Shown here piece by piece: positions 45,925 through 55,417 of a DNA stretch of 64,000 bases. Position numbers and translations under genes: made by a program. The notes below the pieces were generated by a model. That model was not told the origin of the DNA. It worked only from the letters and a program-made list of their open reading frames with translations, and ran no database searches. The stretch is taken from positions 78,978-142,977 of the forward strand of contig JAFLKN010000041.1 in the NCBI GenBank assembly GCA_019163175.1, written 5' to 3'. Numbering within the stretch: position 1 is the first letter of the stretch; each line of letters opens with the position of its first letter. Source of the stretch: Prolixibacteraceae bacterium (lineage in GTDB: Bacteria > Bacteroidota > Bacteroidia > Bacteroidales > Prolixibacteraceae).

Positions 45925-46713
45925 ATGAATTACGGCATTTCAGGTTTAAGTATTATTCCTGTGCGCAGGGAACCATCGGAACAAAGTGAAATGATTACCC
46001 AAATACTTTATGGTGAACATTTCGTAGTGAACGAAATCATGATGGGGTGGGCGCATGTGAAACTGGCTTTTGATGGTTACGGCGGTTGGGTCGATATGAA
46101 AATGATTACCCCGCTTCCTGAAAAGTCGTACCAGAAAATTGATCATTCGCCATTTGCTGTGAGTACCGATATTTTCAACATTATTCCGGTAAATGCCGAG
46201 CAAACCATGATGATTGTTGCCGGAAGTACATTGCCTTGCTGGCGCCCTTACCTGAAAGAATTTTCCATTCAATACGAAGTTTTTCGTCATACCGGAAATT
46301 TCACCTATAAAAAACCTGCCAATATTCGCAAAGTAATGATCGATCAGGCGCTGAAATATTTTAATGCGCCTTACCTGTGGGGAGGCCGTTCGCCATTGGG
46401 AATCGATTGTTCAGGACTTACTCAGATCATATACAAAATGGCTGGCTATGCAATTCCACGCGACGCAAGTCAACAGGTTCACTGCGGAACAGCCTTAAGT
46501 TTTGTTGAAGAAGCAAAACCAGGCGATCTTGCTTTTTTCGATAATGATGAAGGCCGGATTATACACGTTGGTATCATCTGGGAAAAGAATAAAATCATTC
46601 ATGCTTCCGGTAAAGTACGCATCGATAATGTAGATCAGTTTGGTATTTACAATGTTGAAACCAAACGATACACTCACCAAATGCGTGTTATGAAACGAAT
46701 TGTTAAAGATTAA
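45925..46713 (+). CDS. NlpC/P60 cysteine peptidase with SH3-like domains
   Basis: A 262-residue protein. The N-terminal half has two bacterial SH3-like parts (SIIPVRREPSEQSEMITQIL, HVKLAFDGYGGWVDMKMI). The C-terminal NlpC/P60 domain carries the catalytic Cys162 in GIDCSGLTQ, His214 in HVGII and His226 in IIHASG. These enzymes cleave peptide bridges in peptidoglycan or recycled muropeptides (gamma-D-Glu-diamino acid bond). No signal peptide is visible, so it may work on cytoplasmic muropeptides like YkfC, which has the same SH3-SH3-NlpC order. The gene is divergent to the 7TM-HD gene and 105 bp before the NUDIX gene; a GTAGATGA/TCATCTAC hairpin lies between (46736-46766). Confidence 0.88.
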   Translation: MNYGISGLSIIPVRREPSEQSEMITQILYGEHFVVNEIMMGWAHVKLAFDGYGGWVDMKMITPLPEKSYQKIDHSPFAVSTDIFNIIPVNAEQTMMIVAGSTLPCWRPYLKEFSIQYEVFRHTGNFTYKKPANIRKVMIDQALKYFNAPYLWGGRSPLGIDCSGLTQIIYKMAGYAIPRDASQQVHCGTALSFVEEAKPGDLAFFDNDEGRIIHVGIIWEKNKIIHASGKVRIDNVDQFGIYNVETKRYTHQMRVMKRIVKD

Positions 46714-46818
46714 TTATCAATTGTTACTGGTTAGTGTAGATGAAAGCTTGACGTTTGCTCATCTACAACTGGAAATTATTTGCCATAAAAAATTCATCAT
46801 TCATTATTCAAAATTCCC

Positions 46819-47247
46819 ATGTATACCTATCAATATCCCCGAGCTGCTTTAACTGTTGATGCTATTCTGATCAGTAAACAAAATTCAGTTTTACTTATCG
46901 AACGCGGTCGTGAGCCTTACAAAGGTAAATGGGCGCTTCCCGGTGGTTTTATTGAAATGGACGAACCTCTGGAGGTGGCTTGTCAGCGTGAACTGGAAGA
47001 GGAAACGGGAATCAGGATAGGAGAGTTGAAGCAATTTAAAGCCTTTGGGGCAGTCGATCGGGATCCGCGTCACCGAACTATTTCAGTACTTTTTTATGCT
47101 TTTACCGATGATGAATTGATTGCCAGCGCCGGTGATGATGCTGCAAAAGCCCAATGGTTTTCAATCCACGAACTTCCCGAATTAGCATTCGATCATCAAT
47201 TGATATTGGATGAGTTTAAAACTGAGATTCTAAATAACAATGAATAA
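46819..47247 (+). CDS. NUDIX hydrolase
   Basis: A 142-residue NUDIX protein. The Nudix box is complete, starting at GGFIEMDEPLEVACQRELEE and ending ETGIRI, so the metal-binding Glu residues are in place. The N-terminus (YPRAALTVDAILIS) and size resemble ADP-ribose pyrophosphatase or 8-oxo-dGTPase-like housekeeping members. Substrate cannot be chosen. It is followed by the convergent fabD terminator. Confidence 0.88.
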   Translation: MYTYQYPRAALTVDAILISKQNSVLLIERGREPYKGKWALPGGFIEMDEPLEVACQRELEEETGIRIGELKQFKAFGAVDRDPRHRTISVLFYAFTDDELIASAGDDAAKAQWFSIHELPELAFDHQLILDEFKTEILNNNE

Positions 47248-47256
47248 CAAACAAAA

Positions 47257-47280
47257 ACTGCCAGCTTCTCAGCCGGCAGT
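47257..47280 (-). terminator. Terminator after fabD
   Basis: ACTGCC-x-GC (47257-47265) pairs with GC-x-GGCAGT (47272-47280) with one mismatch. On the minus strand it is followed by TTTTTGTTTGTT, beyond the fabD stop at 47310. Confidence 0.75.
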
Positions 47281-47309
47281 CTATTATCTAAAACTATAGT
47301 CTAAAATCA

Positions 47310-48194
47310 TTATTCGAAACTTTGCACACCTGCAACCTCTGCGTTGCGATCTACTTTTTTTATCAATCCCTGAAGTACTTTCCCCGGGCCAATTTCGGTG
47401 AATAAAGTAGCACCGTCGGCAATCATGTTTTTTGCAGTCTGTGTCCATTTTACCGGAGCGGTCAACTGAGCAATCAGGTTCTGTTTGATTACAATAGGGT
47501 CAGAAGTTGGAGCTGCATTTACGTTCTGGTAAATCGGGCAAACCGGAGTTGAGAATGGAGTTGCTTCAATTGCAGCAGCCAGTTCTTCACGGGCAGGTTT
47601 CATCAGCGGAGAGTGGAAAGCGCCACCAACGGCCAGTTTCAATGCACGTTTGGCACCACGGGCAGTCATTGCTTCGCAGGCTTTGTCGATACCCGAGAAT
47701 GAACCGGAAATAACCAACTGTCCCGGACAGTTGTAGTTAGCCGGAACAACCACATCGTCGATTGAAGCACAAACTTCTTCCACAATTTCGTCTTCCAAAC
47801 CAACGATAGCAGCCATAGTTGAAGGTTCCATTTCACATGCTTTTTGCATGGCCTGAGCACGTTTCGATACCAACCGTAACCCATCTTCAAAACTTAAAGC
47901 GCCATTGGCTACCAATGCGGAGAATTCACCCAATGAGTGACCGGCAACCATTTCAGGTTGAAAGTTTTCCAATGTTTTGGCCAACAATACTGAATGCAGG
48001 AAAATAGCAGGTTGGGTTACCTTGGTCTGTCTTAGGTCTTCTTCGGTTCCGTCGAACATGATGTCGGTAATCCGGAAGCCTAAAATATCGTTTGCTTTTT
48101 CGAAAAGCTCTTTAGCCAAAGGCGATTTTTCGTACAGGTCTTTGCCCATTCCGGGGAACTGTGCGCCCTGCCCTGGAAATACGTATGCTTTCAT
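47310..48194 (-). CDS. fabD: Malonyl-CoA:ACP transacylase
   Basis: A 294-residue enzyme that loads malonyl groups onto acyl carrier protein for fatty acid synthesis. The start MKAYVFPGQGAQFPGMGKDL, active Ser87 in GHSLGE, the Arg-containing RAQAMQ stretch, the catalytic His in GGAFHSPLM and the C-terminal EIGPGKVLQGL match FabD. Length is slightly under the E. coli 309. A perfect TATATTTG -7 box lies 27 nt before the start. It stands alone, not in a fab cluster. Confidence 0.95.
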   Translation of the reverse strand: MKAYVFPGQGAQFPGMGKDLYEKSPLAKELFEKANDILGFRITDIMFDGTEEDLRQTKVTQPAIFLHSVLLAKTLENFQPEMVAGHSLGEFSALVANGALSFEDGLRLVSKRAQAMQKACEMEPSTMAAIVGLEDEIVEEVCASIDDVVVPANYNCPGQLVISGSFSGIDKACEAMTARGAKRALKLAVGGAFHSPLMKPAREELAAAIEATPFSTPVCPIYQNVNAAPTSDPIVIKQNLIAQLTAPVKWTQTAKNMIADGATLFTEIGPGKVLQGLIKKVDRNAEVAGVQSFE

Positions 48195-48473
48195 AAATGT
48201 AGTTTTAAATTTTCAGCGGGCAAATATAGTACTTTTTAGCTATCAGATTTTGTTCGGATTTGATGTTTAATTGAATCCGTGGATGATTCCATTGGAAAGC
48301 CAATCACAATGTAAAAGCTATTTCGTCCGAATAATGGTTACTACCATGAGTAAGGTTATTTCACAGACGGGTCATCTCAATTCACGTTGCTACCTAAAAA
48401 GATTTCACTCCTCCGGAGTTAACTAGAATAATGCCTAAAGCCGCGGACAACCTTTACAACAACTACAACTCTT
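48195..48473. other. 279-bp spacer between fabD and PLP-enzyme genes
   Basis: Contains the fabD -7 box (48221-48228). I see no ORF with a plausible product, no tRNA and no strong terminator in the rest. Confidence 0.5.
48221..48228 (-). promoter_or_regulatory. -7 box (TATATTTG) before fabD
   Basis: Perfect TAnnTTTG match on the minus strand, 27 nt before the ATG. The -33 position reads AAAA rather than TTTG. Confidence 0.4.
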
Positions 48474-49676
48474 TCATTCAATCACCCCTTCTTCTCGGCA
48501 AATCTCCAAAATTGATTTCAGGCTGACTTCAATATTGTTGTCAATCCCGACCGAGAAGCGCACCAGACCTTGCGAAAGACCCATCTGAAGTTGAACTGTT
48601 TCTGGAATTTCAGAAGAAGTGCTTTTGCCTGAGCAGCTGAAAAGGGTCTTGAAGTAGCCGAGACTAACGGCTAAATAGCCAACATCAGCCTGTTGCATTT
48701 TTTGCATCACCTGATTGGCTTTGGCAACTGTTCCGAAATCGATGGCCAACATACCGCCGTAACCAAATTCCTCGTTCATCAGTTGTTTGTGCAATTCGTG
48801 CTGAGGATGATTTTCTAATCCCGGATAGGAAAGTTTTAGTCCGGCCTTTGTCAAATTCTGAGCCAGATACATGGCATTTTTGCTGTGCTGTTTAATGCGT
48901 AAATGCAATGTATGCAGGTTTTTATGTATGGATGCCGAACGCAGCGGATCGAGCACTGGCCCTAGCAACATTGCCGTTCCGTTGTTTACATTAGAGAGAT
49001 CGTCGATAAATTGTTTCTTTCCGCAAATAGCGCCAGCCACGCAATCGTTTTTACCATTGATAAATTTGGTCATGCTGTAAACCACTATATCTGCACCTAA
49101 TCTGGCAGGCGACATGATCATTGGTGTAAACGTATTGTCAACCATTAGCAATGTTCCATGCTGGTGCGCCATTTCGGCCAGCTTCGGAATATCCGAAACC
49201 TGAAGCAGTGGATTGGTAACACTTTCAGTATAAATAACTTTGGTATTTGGCCTGATGGCTGCTTCCACCTGATCAAGTCTGGTAATATCCACAAAACTGA
49301 CTTCAATATTGAACTTCGGGAGATAGTTTTTCAGGAATGCATAAGTTCCACCATAAGTAGTTACGCTTGTCACGATGTGATCTCCGGCGCTGCAAACCTG
49401 CAAAATGGCGCAGGTAATTGCTGCCATTCCCGAAGCTGTAATCCATGCCGATTCGGTGTCTTCCATAGCGGCCAGCGCATCAGCGAGGTACTTGTTGGTT
49501 GGGTTCCAGTGCCGCGAATACAAAAAACAACCTTCCATGTGTCCAAGAAAGGTTTCCTCCATGTCGTCGGCATGCAGAAAGGTATATGTAGAGGAGTCGG
49601 TTATCGATGGGTTTACACCGCCGAATTCGCCAAACTGTTTTAAATGCTGGATGTTTGAAGCAGGATCGTAGCTCAT
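48474..49676 (-). CDS. Cys/Met-metabolism PLP enzyme (trans-sulfuration family)
   Basis: A 400-residue fold-type-I PLP enzyme. YSRHWNPTNKYLADALAAME, ITASGMAAITCAILQ, and the PLP lysine K204 in VVYSMTKFINGKND are family hallmarks. The active-site tyrosine region reads TTYGGTYAF: a Gly stands at the position of the Cys116 found in Pseudomonas methionine gamma-lyase, so true methionine gamma-lyase is less likely than a cystathionine gamma-synthase/lyase or homoserine-derivative sulfhydrylase. Homotetramer, cytoplasmic, by family. It is a single gene without other methionine genes nearby, so the exact reaction stays open. Confidence 0.85.
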   Translation of the reverse strand: MSYDPASNIQHLKQFGEFGGVNPSITDSSTYTFLHADDMEETFLGHMEGCFLYSRHWNPTNKYLADALAAMEDTESAWITASGMAAITCAILQVCSAGDHIVTSVTTYGGTYAFLKNYLPKFNIEVSFVDITRLDQVEAAIRPNTKVIYTESVTNPLLQVSDIPKLAEMAHQHGTLLMVDNTFTPMIMSPARLGADIVVYSMTKFINGKNDCVAGAICGKKQFIDDLSNVNNGTAMLLGPVLDPLRSASIHKNLHTLHLRIKQHSKNAMYLAQNLTKAGLKLSYPGLENHPQHELHKQLMNEEFGYGGMLAIDFGTVAKANQVMQKMQQADVGYLAVSLGYFKTLFSCSGKSTSSEIPETVQLQMGLSQGLVRFSVGIDNNIEVSLKSILEICREEGVIE

Positions 49677-49763
49677 AATGTCATGTATTAGTTCTCTGGA
49701 AAGTTAGGCTTCCTGAAAAGAGTAATCCATGATTTTATTCAAAGAGTTTGATCATGTTTGGTA

Positions 49764-50819
49764 TCAGGGAAGATAAATAACTCCTCCGGAATGATTGCGA
49801 TTTGCGCCAGTAACTGATTTTAGGCAATTAATTTCATTTCTTAACCGAAGCACTCCAAGAAATGCGAAGATGATGGCTTCTTTAAAATCGATGATTTGTG
49901 CTGACGGAACAATGGTTTTGTGCTTGGTTTTTTCGCTGAACAATTCAATCAGGAAAACATTGTGCGCGCCACCTCCGGTAATAAGGATTTTTCCTTTGGG
50001 ATATTGGTCAACCGAAAAAGTCAACTGATCTGAAATGTGTTCATATAGTGTGCGAAGAACGTCTTTGGGCTCAAGCTGGAAGGACAATATTAAAGGAAGG
50101 AATTCTTCTTCAAACCATTCACGACCCAACGATTTTGGTCCTGTGTGCTGATAAAATTCGAGTGAATTCAGGAGTGAAAGTAATTCTTCTTGAACAACGC
50201 CTGTGCGTCCCAGGTTTCCGTCCAGATCGTACTCGTATCCCAATTCTTTGGTAAAGTGGTTAAAAGCCATGTTTACCGGACAAATATCAAATGCTTTTCT
50301 TTCGTCGTTTTCCCGAAACGAAACGTTGGCAATTCCTCCCAGATTCAGACAAAGTTCATATTCGCCAAACAACAATTCATCGCCAATCGGAACCAAAGGT
50401 GCACCCTGACCTTTCAGTGCAACATCCAGCGATCTGAAGTCGCAGGCAGTTGGTAATCCGGTGGCCGCAGCAATCTGGGCTCCATTCCCAATCTGAACGG
50501 TTAATTTTTTATGTGGCTGATGAAATATGGTATGACCATGAGATGAAACTAAGTCAGGTGCTGCATGCAGATCAGAACAAAAATCAGCAACCTGTTTCCC
50601 GATAAATTTTCCAAATTCGTTGTGCATCAGTGCAAATTCGAGTGCATTTAATTCGGCAGCTTTGGAAAGTTTATTGATCCATTTGTGTGAATAGGGAATG
50701 GTCACTGCTTTTACGATTTCAAATTTCCAGGCCTGATCAGTAGTGAATCTGCAGGCTACTAAATCAAGTCCGTCCAACGAAGTTCCAGACATACAACCAA
50801 TGCTCAAATAAGTTTTCAT
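49764..50819 (-). CDS. anmK: Anhydro-N-acetylmuramic acid kinase
   Basis: A 351-residue ASKHA-fold kinase that opens and phosphorylates 1,6-anhydro-MurNAc during peptidoglycan recycling. GCMSGTSLDGLD at the N-terminus is the ATP-binding signature; SSHGHTIFHQP, QIGNGAQIAAATG, DFRSLDVALKGQGAPLVP and LNLGGIANV follow in family order. Its ATG overlaps the stop of the M23 peptidase gene by one base (TAATG), so the two are translationally linked and both concern cell-wall turnover. Slightly shorter than the E. coli 369-residue enzyme. Confidence 0.95.
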   Translation of the reverse strand: MKTYLSIGCMSGTSLDGLDLVACRFTTDQAWKFEIVKAVTIPYSHKWINKLSKAAELNALEFALMHNEFGKFIGKQVADFCSDLHAAPDLVSSHGHTIFHQPHKKLTVQIGNGAQIAAATGLPTACDFRSLDVALKGQGAPLVPIGDELLFGEYELCLNLGGIANVSFRENDERKAFDICPVNMAFNHFTKELGYEYDLDGNLGRTGVVQEELLSLLNSLEFYQHTGPKSLGREWFEEEFLPLILSFQLEPKDVLRTLYEHISDQLTFSVDQYPKGKILITGGGAHNVFLIELFSEKTKHKTIVPSAQIIDFKEAIIFAFLGVLRLRNEINCLKSVTGANRNHSGGVIYLP

Positions 50820-52540
50820 TATTTAACGAAGTTTGTCTTGTAAGTACTTGTATTTCCTTTGTAATCGGTAACTTCAAGAATTAGTGCATGCTTTTTATTG
50901 AACTGAAATCTCTTTTTATCAAACGTATAGCAGAGTAAATTGTTCTTTAAATCGTATTCAAATAAAACCCACTGGCCGTCAATTGTTCCTCTGTATTTTT
51001 CAATTCCCGAGAGGTTATCCGAAATCTTAAACTGAACTTTATCGGCAACTTTTTTTGTCTTTTTATCGACCATACTTAATGCTGTAATTTTGGGTGCAAC
51101 AGTATCACAAGCCAAAGTATAATTTCCGAGTACCCTAATGTTTCCTTCTACCCAGCCATCAACGAATTTTCCGGTTGCCGAATAAATTTTTCCGGTTGCC
51201 GGATCAATTTGTGCCAGCATAGCTTTTTCCTGAAGGCGGGCTGGAAGTTTGCTTGCTTTTATGCGCAGCGGACAGGCAAAATGCAAAGCCGTGTATGGAT
51301 TGTGTAGTTGAAAGACCGGTGAATAAAACTTCGGAAGTCCTGGTTTCTTGACATACAAAAAATCCACATCGTTGTACAACGCACCTTCAGTAATATAAAA
51401 CTCTAGTTCATCATTCCGGATATGATTGTTGTGATTGTATTTAAACAGTTCTCCTTTGGGTTTTTCAGGCGTAATTTTAATCTCTTTCGATTGAATTTTA
51501 AATACCAAACTCGTTGAATTACCGTAAGCATCGGTAATTTCGTATTTCACCTGATGCAATTTATTGTCTGTGGCTTTATAGATTCCGTGTTTTTCAATCT
51601 TGTCGTAAATGTTCAGTTTGTTTCCCGGTTCGAGCCAGGTGCGGTATAACCGTTGACCCGATCGCACGGCTCTTTCGTAATCCATGTGCGAATTAATATA
51701 TCTCGATTCCTCAATGACCAAATCGTCCATTTTAAACGAATAAATTTGCTCGTTATCTACCGAAAGTTTTATCGAATATACTCCGCATTTGTTTGGGCTT
51801 CCATCCAATAAATCAACAGCTTGAAGGCCAAATCCAATTTTCCCTGAGACTTGAATGGTTTGTTCTGTTTTCATTTTATAGGTACTTCCGGCAAGAATAG
51901 TTTCGAAGCGCTGAGATACTTGCTTTCCAGAAACACTGGCATCGTCAGAAGCCGGATATACCATTAAAGCCTGAATAACAGGTTTGGTTTTATCTTTTAC
52001 CGGCATATTAAACAACAAAGGATTGAGGTACATCTGCTCTTTCGTGCGCCTGATTTCGAAGTGCAAATGTGGTCCTCCAGAGCTTCCGGAGTTACCACTT
52101 TTAGCTATTTGTTCACCTTTTTGTAGGGGCAAAAGTCCTTCCGGAACTTGTTGGTCGATGGCGAACAATTCCTTTTCGTACTGAATTTTACGAATATAGT
52201 CGTCGATCTGGGGAGAAAAGCTTTCCAGATGCCCGTATACAGTGGTTGTTCCATTCGGATGGTCAATATACAATACTTTTCCGTAACCAGTGGCCGAGAT
52301 GGCAATTCTGGAGATAAACCCATCGGCTGCGGCTAATACGGGTAATCCGGTTCTTCCCTGTGTTTTGATATCGATTCCGGCATGAAAATGGTTCGGTCTC
52401 AATTCGGCAAAGTTACCGGCCAGAAAAACCGGTATTTTTACAGGTACGCTGTAATAACTGTGATCAATCGGTTCAAGAGTTTGTGAACTGGCAGAAAACC
52501 CGATGGCCAGGAATACTATTGTTTTCAGAAATCGTTTCAT
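50819..52540 (-). CDS. Secreted M23 family metallopeptidase
   Basis: A 573-residue periplasmic endopeptidase-like protein. The ATG at 52538-52540 (MKRFLKTIVFLAIGFSASSQ) gives a normal signal peptide; a start 40 codons upstream would bury it. Near the N-terminus the LytM zinc site is seen: H53-x-x-x-D57 in HAGID, and H157/H159 in GPHLHFEIRR. The rest (about 170-573) is beta-rich and not recognised. It cleaves peptidoglycan cross-bridges, by family. Coupled with anmK. The orientation of the M23 domain at the N-terminus with a long C-terminal extension is typical of Bacteroidota homologues. Confidence 0.88.
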   Translation of the reverse strand: MKRFLKTIVFLAIGFSASSQTLEPIDHSYYSVPVKIPVFLAGNFAELRPNHFHAGIDIKTQGRTGLPVLAAADGFISRIAISATGYGKVLYIDHPNGTTTVYGHLESFSPQIDDYIRKIQYEKELFAIDQQVPEGLLPLQKGEQIAKSGNSGSSGGPHLHFEIRRTKEQMYLNPLLFNMPVKDKTKPVIQALMVYPASDDASVSGKQVSQRFETILAGSTYKMKTEQTIQVSGKIGFGLQAVDLLDGSPNKCGVYSIKLSVDNEQIYSFKMDDLVIEESRYINSHMDYERAVRSGQRLYRTWLEPGNKLNIYDKIEKHGIYKATDNKLHQVKYEITDAYGNSTSLVFKIQSKEIKITPEKPKGELFKYNHNNHIRNDELEFYITEGALYNDVDFLYVKKPGLPKFYSPVFQLHNPYTALHFACPLRIKASKLPARLQEKAMLAQIDPATGKIYSATGKFVDGWVEGNIRVLGNYTLACDTVAPKITALSMVDKKTKKVADKVQFKISDNLSGIEKYRGTIDGQWVLFEYDLKNNLLCYTFDKKRFQFNKKHALILEVTDYKGNTSTYKTNFVK

Positions 52541-52723
52541 TGTAATCTGTTTGAATGGCGAAAATATAAAACTTATCAAAGCAATACCTGCTGAAACGGG
52601 AAATGAGCATATAGAATATTCAAATTTGGCTTTGGTTGTTTTGAGGGTCCTGACACTCAAAGGTACACTGGCATCGGATATTTCAGGAACAAACTTCGAC
52701 TATATGAAATAATAGGTTGGCAA

Positions 52724-52754
52724 ATTGCGGTATTGGGCAAAAATGTTAATTTTG
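52724..52754 (+). promoter_or_regulatory. Promoter (ATTG - 19 nt - TAATTTTG) before coiled-coil/zapA genes
   Basis: A full Bacteroidota-type pair: ATTG at 52724-52727 (3 of 4 to TTTG), exactly 19 nt, then TAATTTTG at 52747-52754, a perfect -7 box. It lies about 94 nt before the start at 52848. Confidence 0.6.
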
Positions 52755-52847
52755 TCGATGAAAGAGTCACGATTTGATGTGATAAATTCGATCAAAATGT
52801 ATTTTTTGAGCATTTTCAAATGTGTATTCGAGTGAAAGTGAAACGAA

Positions 52848-53141
52848 ATGACTGATCAGGAGGAAAATTTACTAGTAGATTTCAAGCTGAAGCTTAAGCA
52901 GATTGTAGCTAAACAAGAAATGCTTAAACGGGAAAAAAGTCAGCTTCTTGAGAAAATTGGAAATCTGGAAGGAACAATAGTTGAACTTCGTCAGGAAAAT
53001 AGTTTAATTGAACAGAAATACGAAAATTTGAAGTTGGCCAAAATGTTGAATGCATCTGAAGATGAAAATAAAGATGCAAAAAACAGGATACAAAAATTAG
53101 TGCGGGAAATTGATAAATGTATTGCTCTTTTAAATAAGTAA
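52848..53141 (+). CDS. Small coiled-coil protein upstream of zapA
   Basis: A 97-residue soluble protein that is almost entirely heptad coiled coil (LLVDFKLKLKQIVAKQEML, LLEKIGNLEGTIVELRQ, then KNRIQKLVREIDKCIALLN). It is not long enough for a structural filament protein and looks like a ZapB-style division factor, which also are short coiled coils; sequence alone cannot confirm that. It starts a unit with zapA 11 bp downstream, and has the best-formed promoter in the window. Division function is inference from the neighbour. Confidence 0.75.
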   Translation: MTDQEENLLVDFKLKLKQIVAKQEMLKREKSQLLEKIGNLEGTIVELRQENSLIEQKYENLKLAKMLNASEDENKDAKNRIQKLVREIDKCIALLNK

Positions 53142-53152
53142 TACACAGATAA

Positions 53153-53446
53153 ATGACAGAGAAGCTTTCTATAAATATTAAGATTGACGGAAGAACATAT
53201 CCGTTGAAGGTTGACAGAGAAAATGAGGAGAAGTACCGGAAAGCTGCCAAAATAATAAATGATATCGTTCTTCAGTATCGTCAAAAGTATCAAGCAAGTG
53301 ATTCGCAGGATGTTATTTCAATGACTGCTTTTCAGTTTGTGTTGAAATCGATTGAACTTGAGGAAAAAGTTGTCCGTTCCCCTTTATTTGATGAGCTTAA
53401 AAAGCTAGACGAAGAATTGGGTGACTATTTATCATTGAGGGAATAA
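53153..53446 (+). CDS. zapA: Cell division protein ZapA
   Basis: A 97-residue protein. The N-terminal beta part (LSINIKIDGRTYPLKVDRENEEKYRKAAKIINDIV) and the following long helix (ISMTAFQFVLKSIELEEKV) are the ZapA/DUF710 pattern; ZapA cross-links FtsZ filaments at the division ring. It is 11 bp after the coiled-coil gene and followed by a candidate structured RNA and rny, an order seen in other Bacteroidota. Confidence 0.88.
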   Translation: MTEKLSINIKIDGRTYPLKVDRENEEKYRKAAKIINDIVLQYRQKYQASDSQDVISMTAFQFVLKSIELEEKVVRSPLFDELKKLDEELGDYLSLRE

Positions 53447-53454
53447 ATTTTATC

Positions 53455-53540
53455 ATATAATCGAAAACCCGCATTTTTTATTTAAATTCCGGAATTCTAA
53501 GGAATCCCCGGTTTTTGAATTGAGAATGCGGGTTTTATAG
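53455..53540 (+). ncRNA. Structured RNA candidate between zapA and rny, 6S-like
   Basis: A 12-bp perfect stem, AAAACCCGCATT (53464-53475) with AATGCGGGTTTT (53525-53536), encloses an asymmetric internal loop, then a second stem (AATTC with GAATT) and a CGG/CCG stem, giving a rod with an interior bubble. 6S RNAs have this shape, mimic an open promoter and lie next to zapA in gamma-proteobacteria; a Bacteroidota 6S family (6S-Flavo) exists. The alternative is a zapA terminator, but the stem is long and not followed by a clean T tract. Placement is inference. Confidence 0.4.
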
Positions 53541-53573
53541 TGTTAACAAGTATAATTAATAACAACCTAAAAA

Positions 53574-55127
53574 ATGGAGATAATATTATATGCCATATCT
53601 GGCTTATTAGGTGGTGGAGTCCTTTCCTATTTTATGTGGGACAAAGCCCTGAAAAGTAAAAAAAAGAAGATCGTTAGCGAAGCTATTGCTGAAGGAGAGG
53701 TCATTAAGAAAGATAAAATCTTACAGGCAAAAGAAAAATTCCTTCAGTTAAAATCTGAACATGAAGAATACATCAATGAGAAGAGTAGCAAGGTTAATAA
53801 CTTTGAAGCTAAGCTAAAACAACGCGAAGCGTCTATCAATCAACGCAGAGACGAACTTGGTCGCGAAATCAAGGATTTTGAAACTTCTAAACACGAAGTT
53901 GATGTTATCCGCGAAAATCTGACCAACCAGCTTGAAATACTTGAAAAGAAAGAGCATGAAGTTGAAAATCTTCATCGCCAGCATTTGGAAAAGCTAGAAG
54001 TACTTTCAGGATTGTCTGCCGAAGAAGCCAAAGCTCAACTGGTTGAATCCTTGAAAAATGAGGCCAAAACAGAGGCTATGTCTTACATCAATGAGATAAT
54101 GGAAGAAGCCAAACTTTCGGCCAATAAGGAAGCCAAAAAAGTTGTGGTTAAAACTATTCAGCGTGTTGCTACCGAAACTGCAATTGAAAACTCAGTTACG
54201 ATTTTCCACATTGAAAGTGACGAAATTAAAGGACGTATTATTGGCCGCGAAGGACGTAATATCCGTGCTCTGGAAGCCGCAACCGGTGTGGAAATTATTG
54301 TTGACGATACACCTGAGGCTATTGTGCTTTCAGGATTTGATCCGGTACGTCGCGAAATTGCCCGTTTGGCTTTGCACCAACTGGTTACTGATGGTCGTAT
54401 TCACCCGGCCCGCATTGAGGAAGTTGTTGAGAAAGTTCGTAAACAGGTTGAGGAAGAAATTATTGAGACTGGTAAACGAACTACGATTGACTTGGGAATT
54501 CACGGATTGCATCCTGAATTGATTCGCATGATTGGTAAAATGAAATACCGCTCTTCATACGGACAGAATTTATTACAGCACTCCCGTGAGGTAGCAAACC
54601 TTTGTGCAATTATGGCTACTGAGCTGGGTTTGAATGCAAAAGCTGCCAAACGCGCTGGTTTGTTGCACGATATCGGTAAAGTACCAGATGATGAACCGGA
54701 ATTGCCACACGCAGTTTTAGGTATGAAACTGGCCGAACGTTTTAAAGAAAAACCGGATATTTGCAACGCTATTGGTGCTCACCACGACGAAGTGGAAATG
54801 ACTACTTTACTTGCACCAATTGTACAGGTTTGTGATGCTATTTCAGGCGCCCGTCCGGGAGCTCGCCGCGAAGTTGTTGAGTCATACATCAAACGTTTGA
54901 AGACTTTGGAAGAACTTGCACTTTCCTATCCTGGAGTATTGAAAACATACGCTATTCAGGCTGGTCGCGAATTAAGGGTGATTGTTGGAAGTGATAAGAT
55001 TGGAGATAAAGAATCAGAACAATTGTCGTTCGATATTGCAAAACGGATTCAAGATGAAATGACTTATCCAGGTCAGATTAAGATAACTGTTATCCGCGAA
55101 ATGCGTGCTATCAGCTACGCCAAATAG
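53574..55127 (+). CDS. rny: Ribonuclease Y
   Basis: A 517-residue membrane-anchored endoribonuclease that starts mRNA decay. One N-terminal helix (residues 4-22, [19 protein letters not shown]) is followed by a long coiled coil (about 25-200), a KH domain ([19 protein letters not shown]) and an HD domain whose metal-binding residues appear in QHSREVANL and [10 protein letters not shown], then the [16 protein letters not shown] tail. Length is normal. It is directly downstream of zapA and the RNA candidate, so may lie in the same transcript. Confidence 0.96.
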   Translation: MEIILYAISGLLGGGVLSYFMWDKALKSKKKKIVSEAIAEGEVIKKDKILQAKEKFLQLKSEHEEYINEKSSKVNNFEAKLKQREASINQRRDELGREIKDFETSKHEVDVIRENLTNQLEILEKKEHEVENLHRQHLEKLEVLSGLSAEEAKAQLVESLKNEAKTEAMSYINEIMEEAKLSANKEAKKVVVKTIQRVATETAIENSVTIFHIESDEIKGRIIGREGRNIRALEAATGVEIIVDDTPEAIVLSGFDPVRREIARLALHQLVTDGRIHPARIEEVVEKVRKQVEEEIIETGKRTTIDLGIHGLHPELIRMIGKMKYRSSYGQNLLQHSREVANLCAIMATELGLNAKAAKRAGLLHDIGKVPDDEPELPHAVLGMKLAERFKEKPDICNAIGAHHDEVEMTTLLAPIVQVCDAISGARPGARREVVESYIKRLKTLEELALSYPGVLKTYAIQAGRELRVIVGSDKIGDKESEQLSFDIAKRIQDEMTYPGQIKITVIREMRAISYAK

Positions 55128-55152
55128 AGACTTAAAGTTTAATCAAAATAGT

Positions 55153-55187
55153 CAAAGGCTATCCTGAAAAGGATGGCCTTTGTTTAT
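55153..55187 (+). terminator. Terminator after rny
   Basis: CAAAGGCTATCC (55153-55164) pairs with GGATGGCCTTTG (55171-55182) with one wobble, followed by TTTATTTT. Confidence 0.8.
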
Positions 55188-55417
55188 TTTCTGGACAATT
55201 CGATTTGAAGAGGTTTTGGCAAATGACCTGATTTTGTTGTTTTGAAATTAGGTTAGTACTGGTATGAATAAGTTTTATAGTAAGTAAAAAAGTTAAAATA
55301 ATTTTGATAATAAGCTTGTTGTATCTGCCTGACTTGGTAACCTCGTCCTAATATTGTAACCAGCTAAATTCAACTACTAAAAAGTTAATTGTTATAGAAT
55401 AATTTAAACTTGGAAAC

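Noticed and set aside
46736..46766. GTAGATGA/TCATCTAC hairpin as a terminator after the NlpC gene
   Set aside because: No T tract follows and the loop is long; not called.
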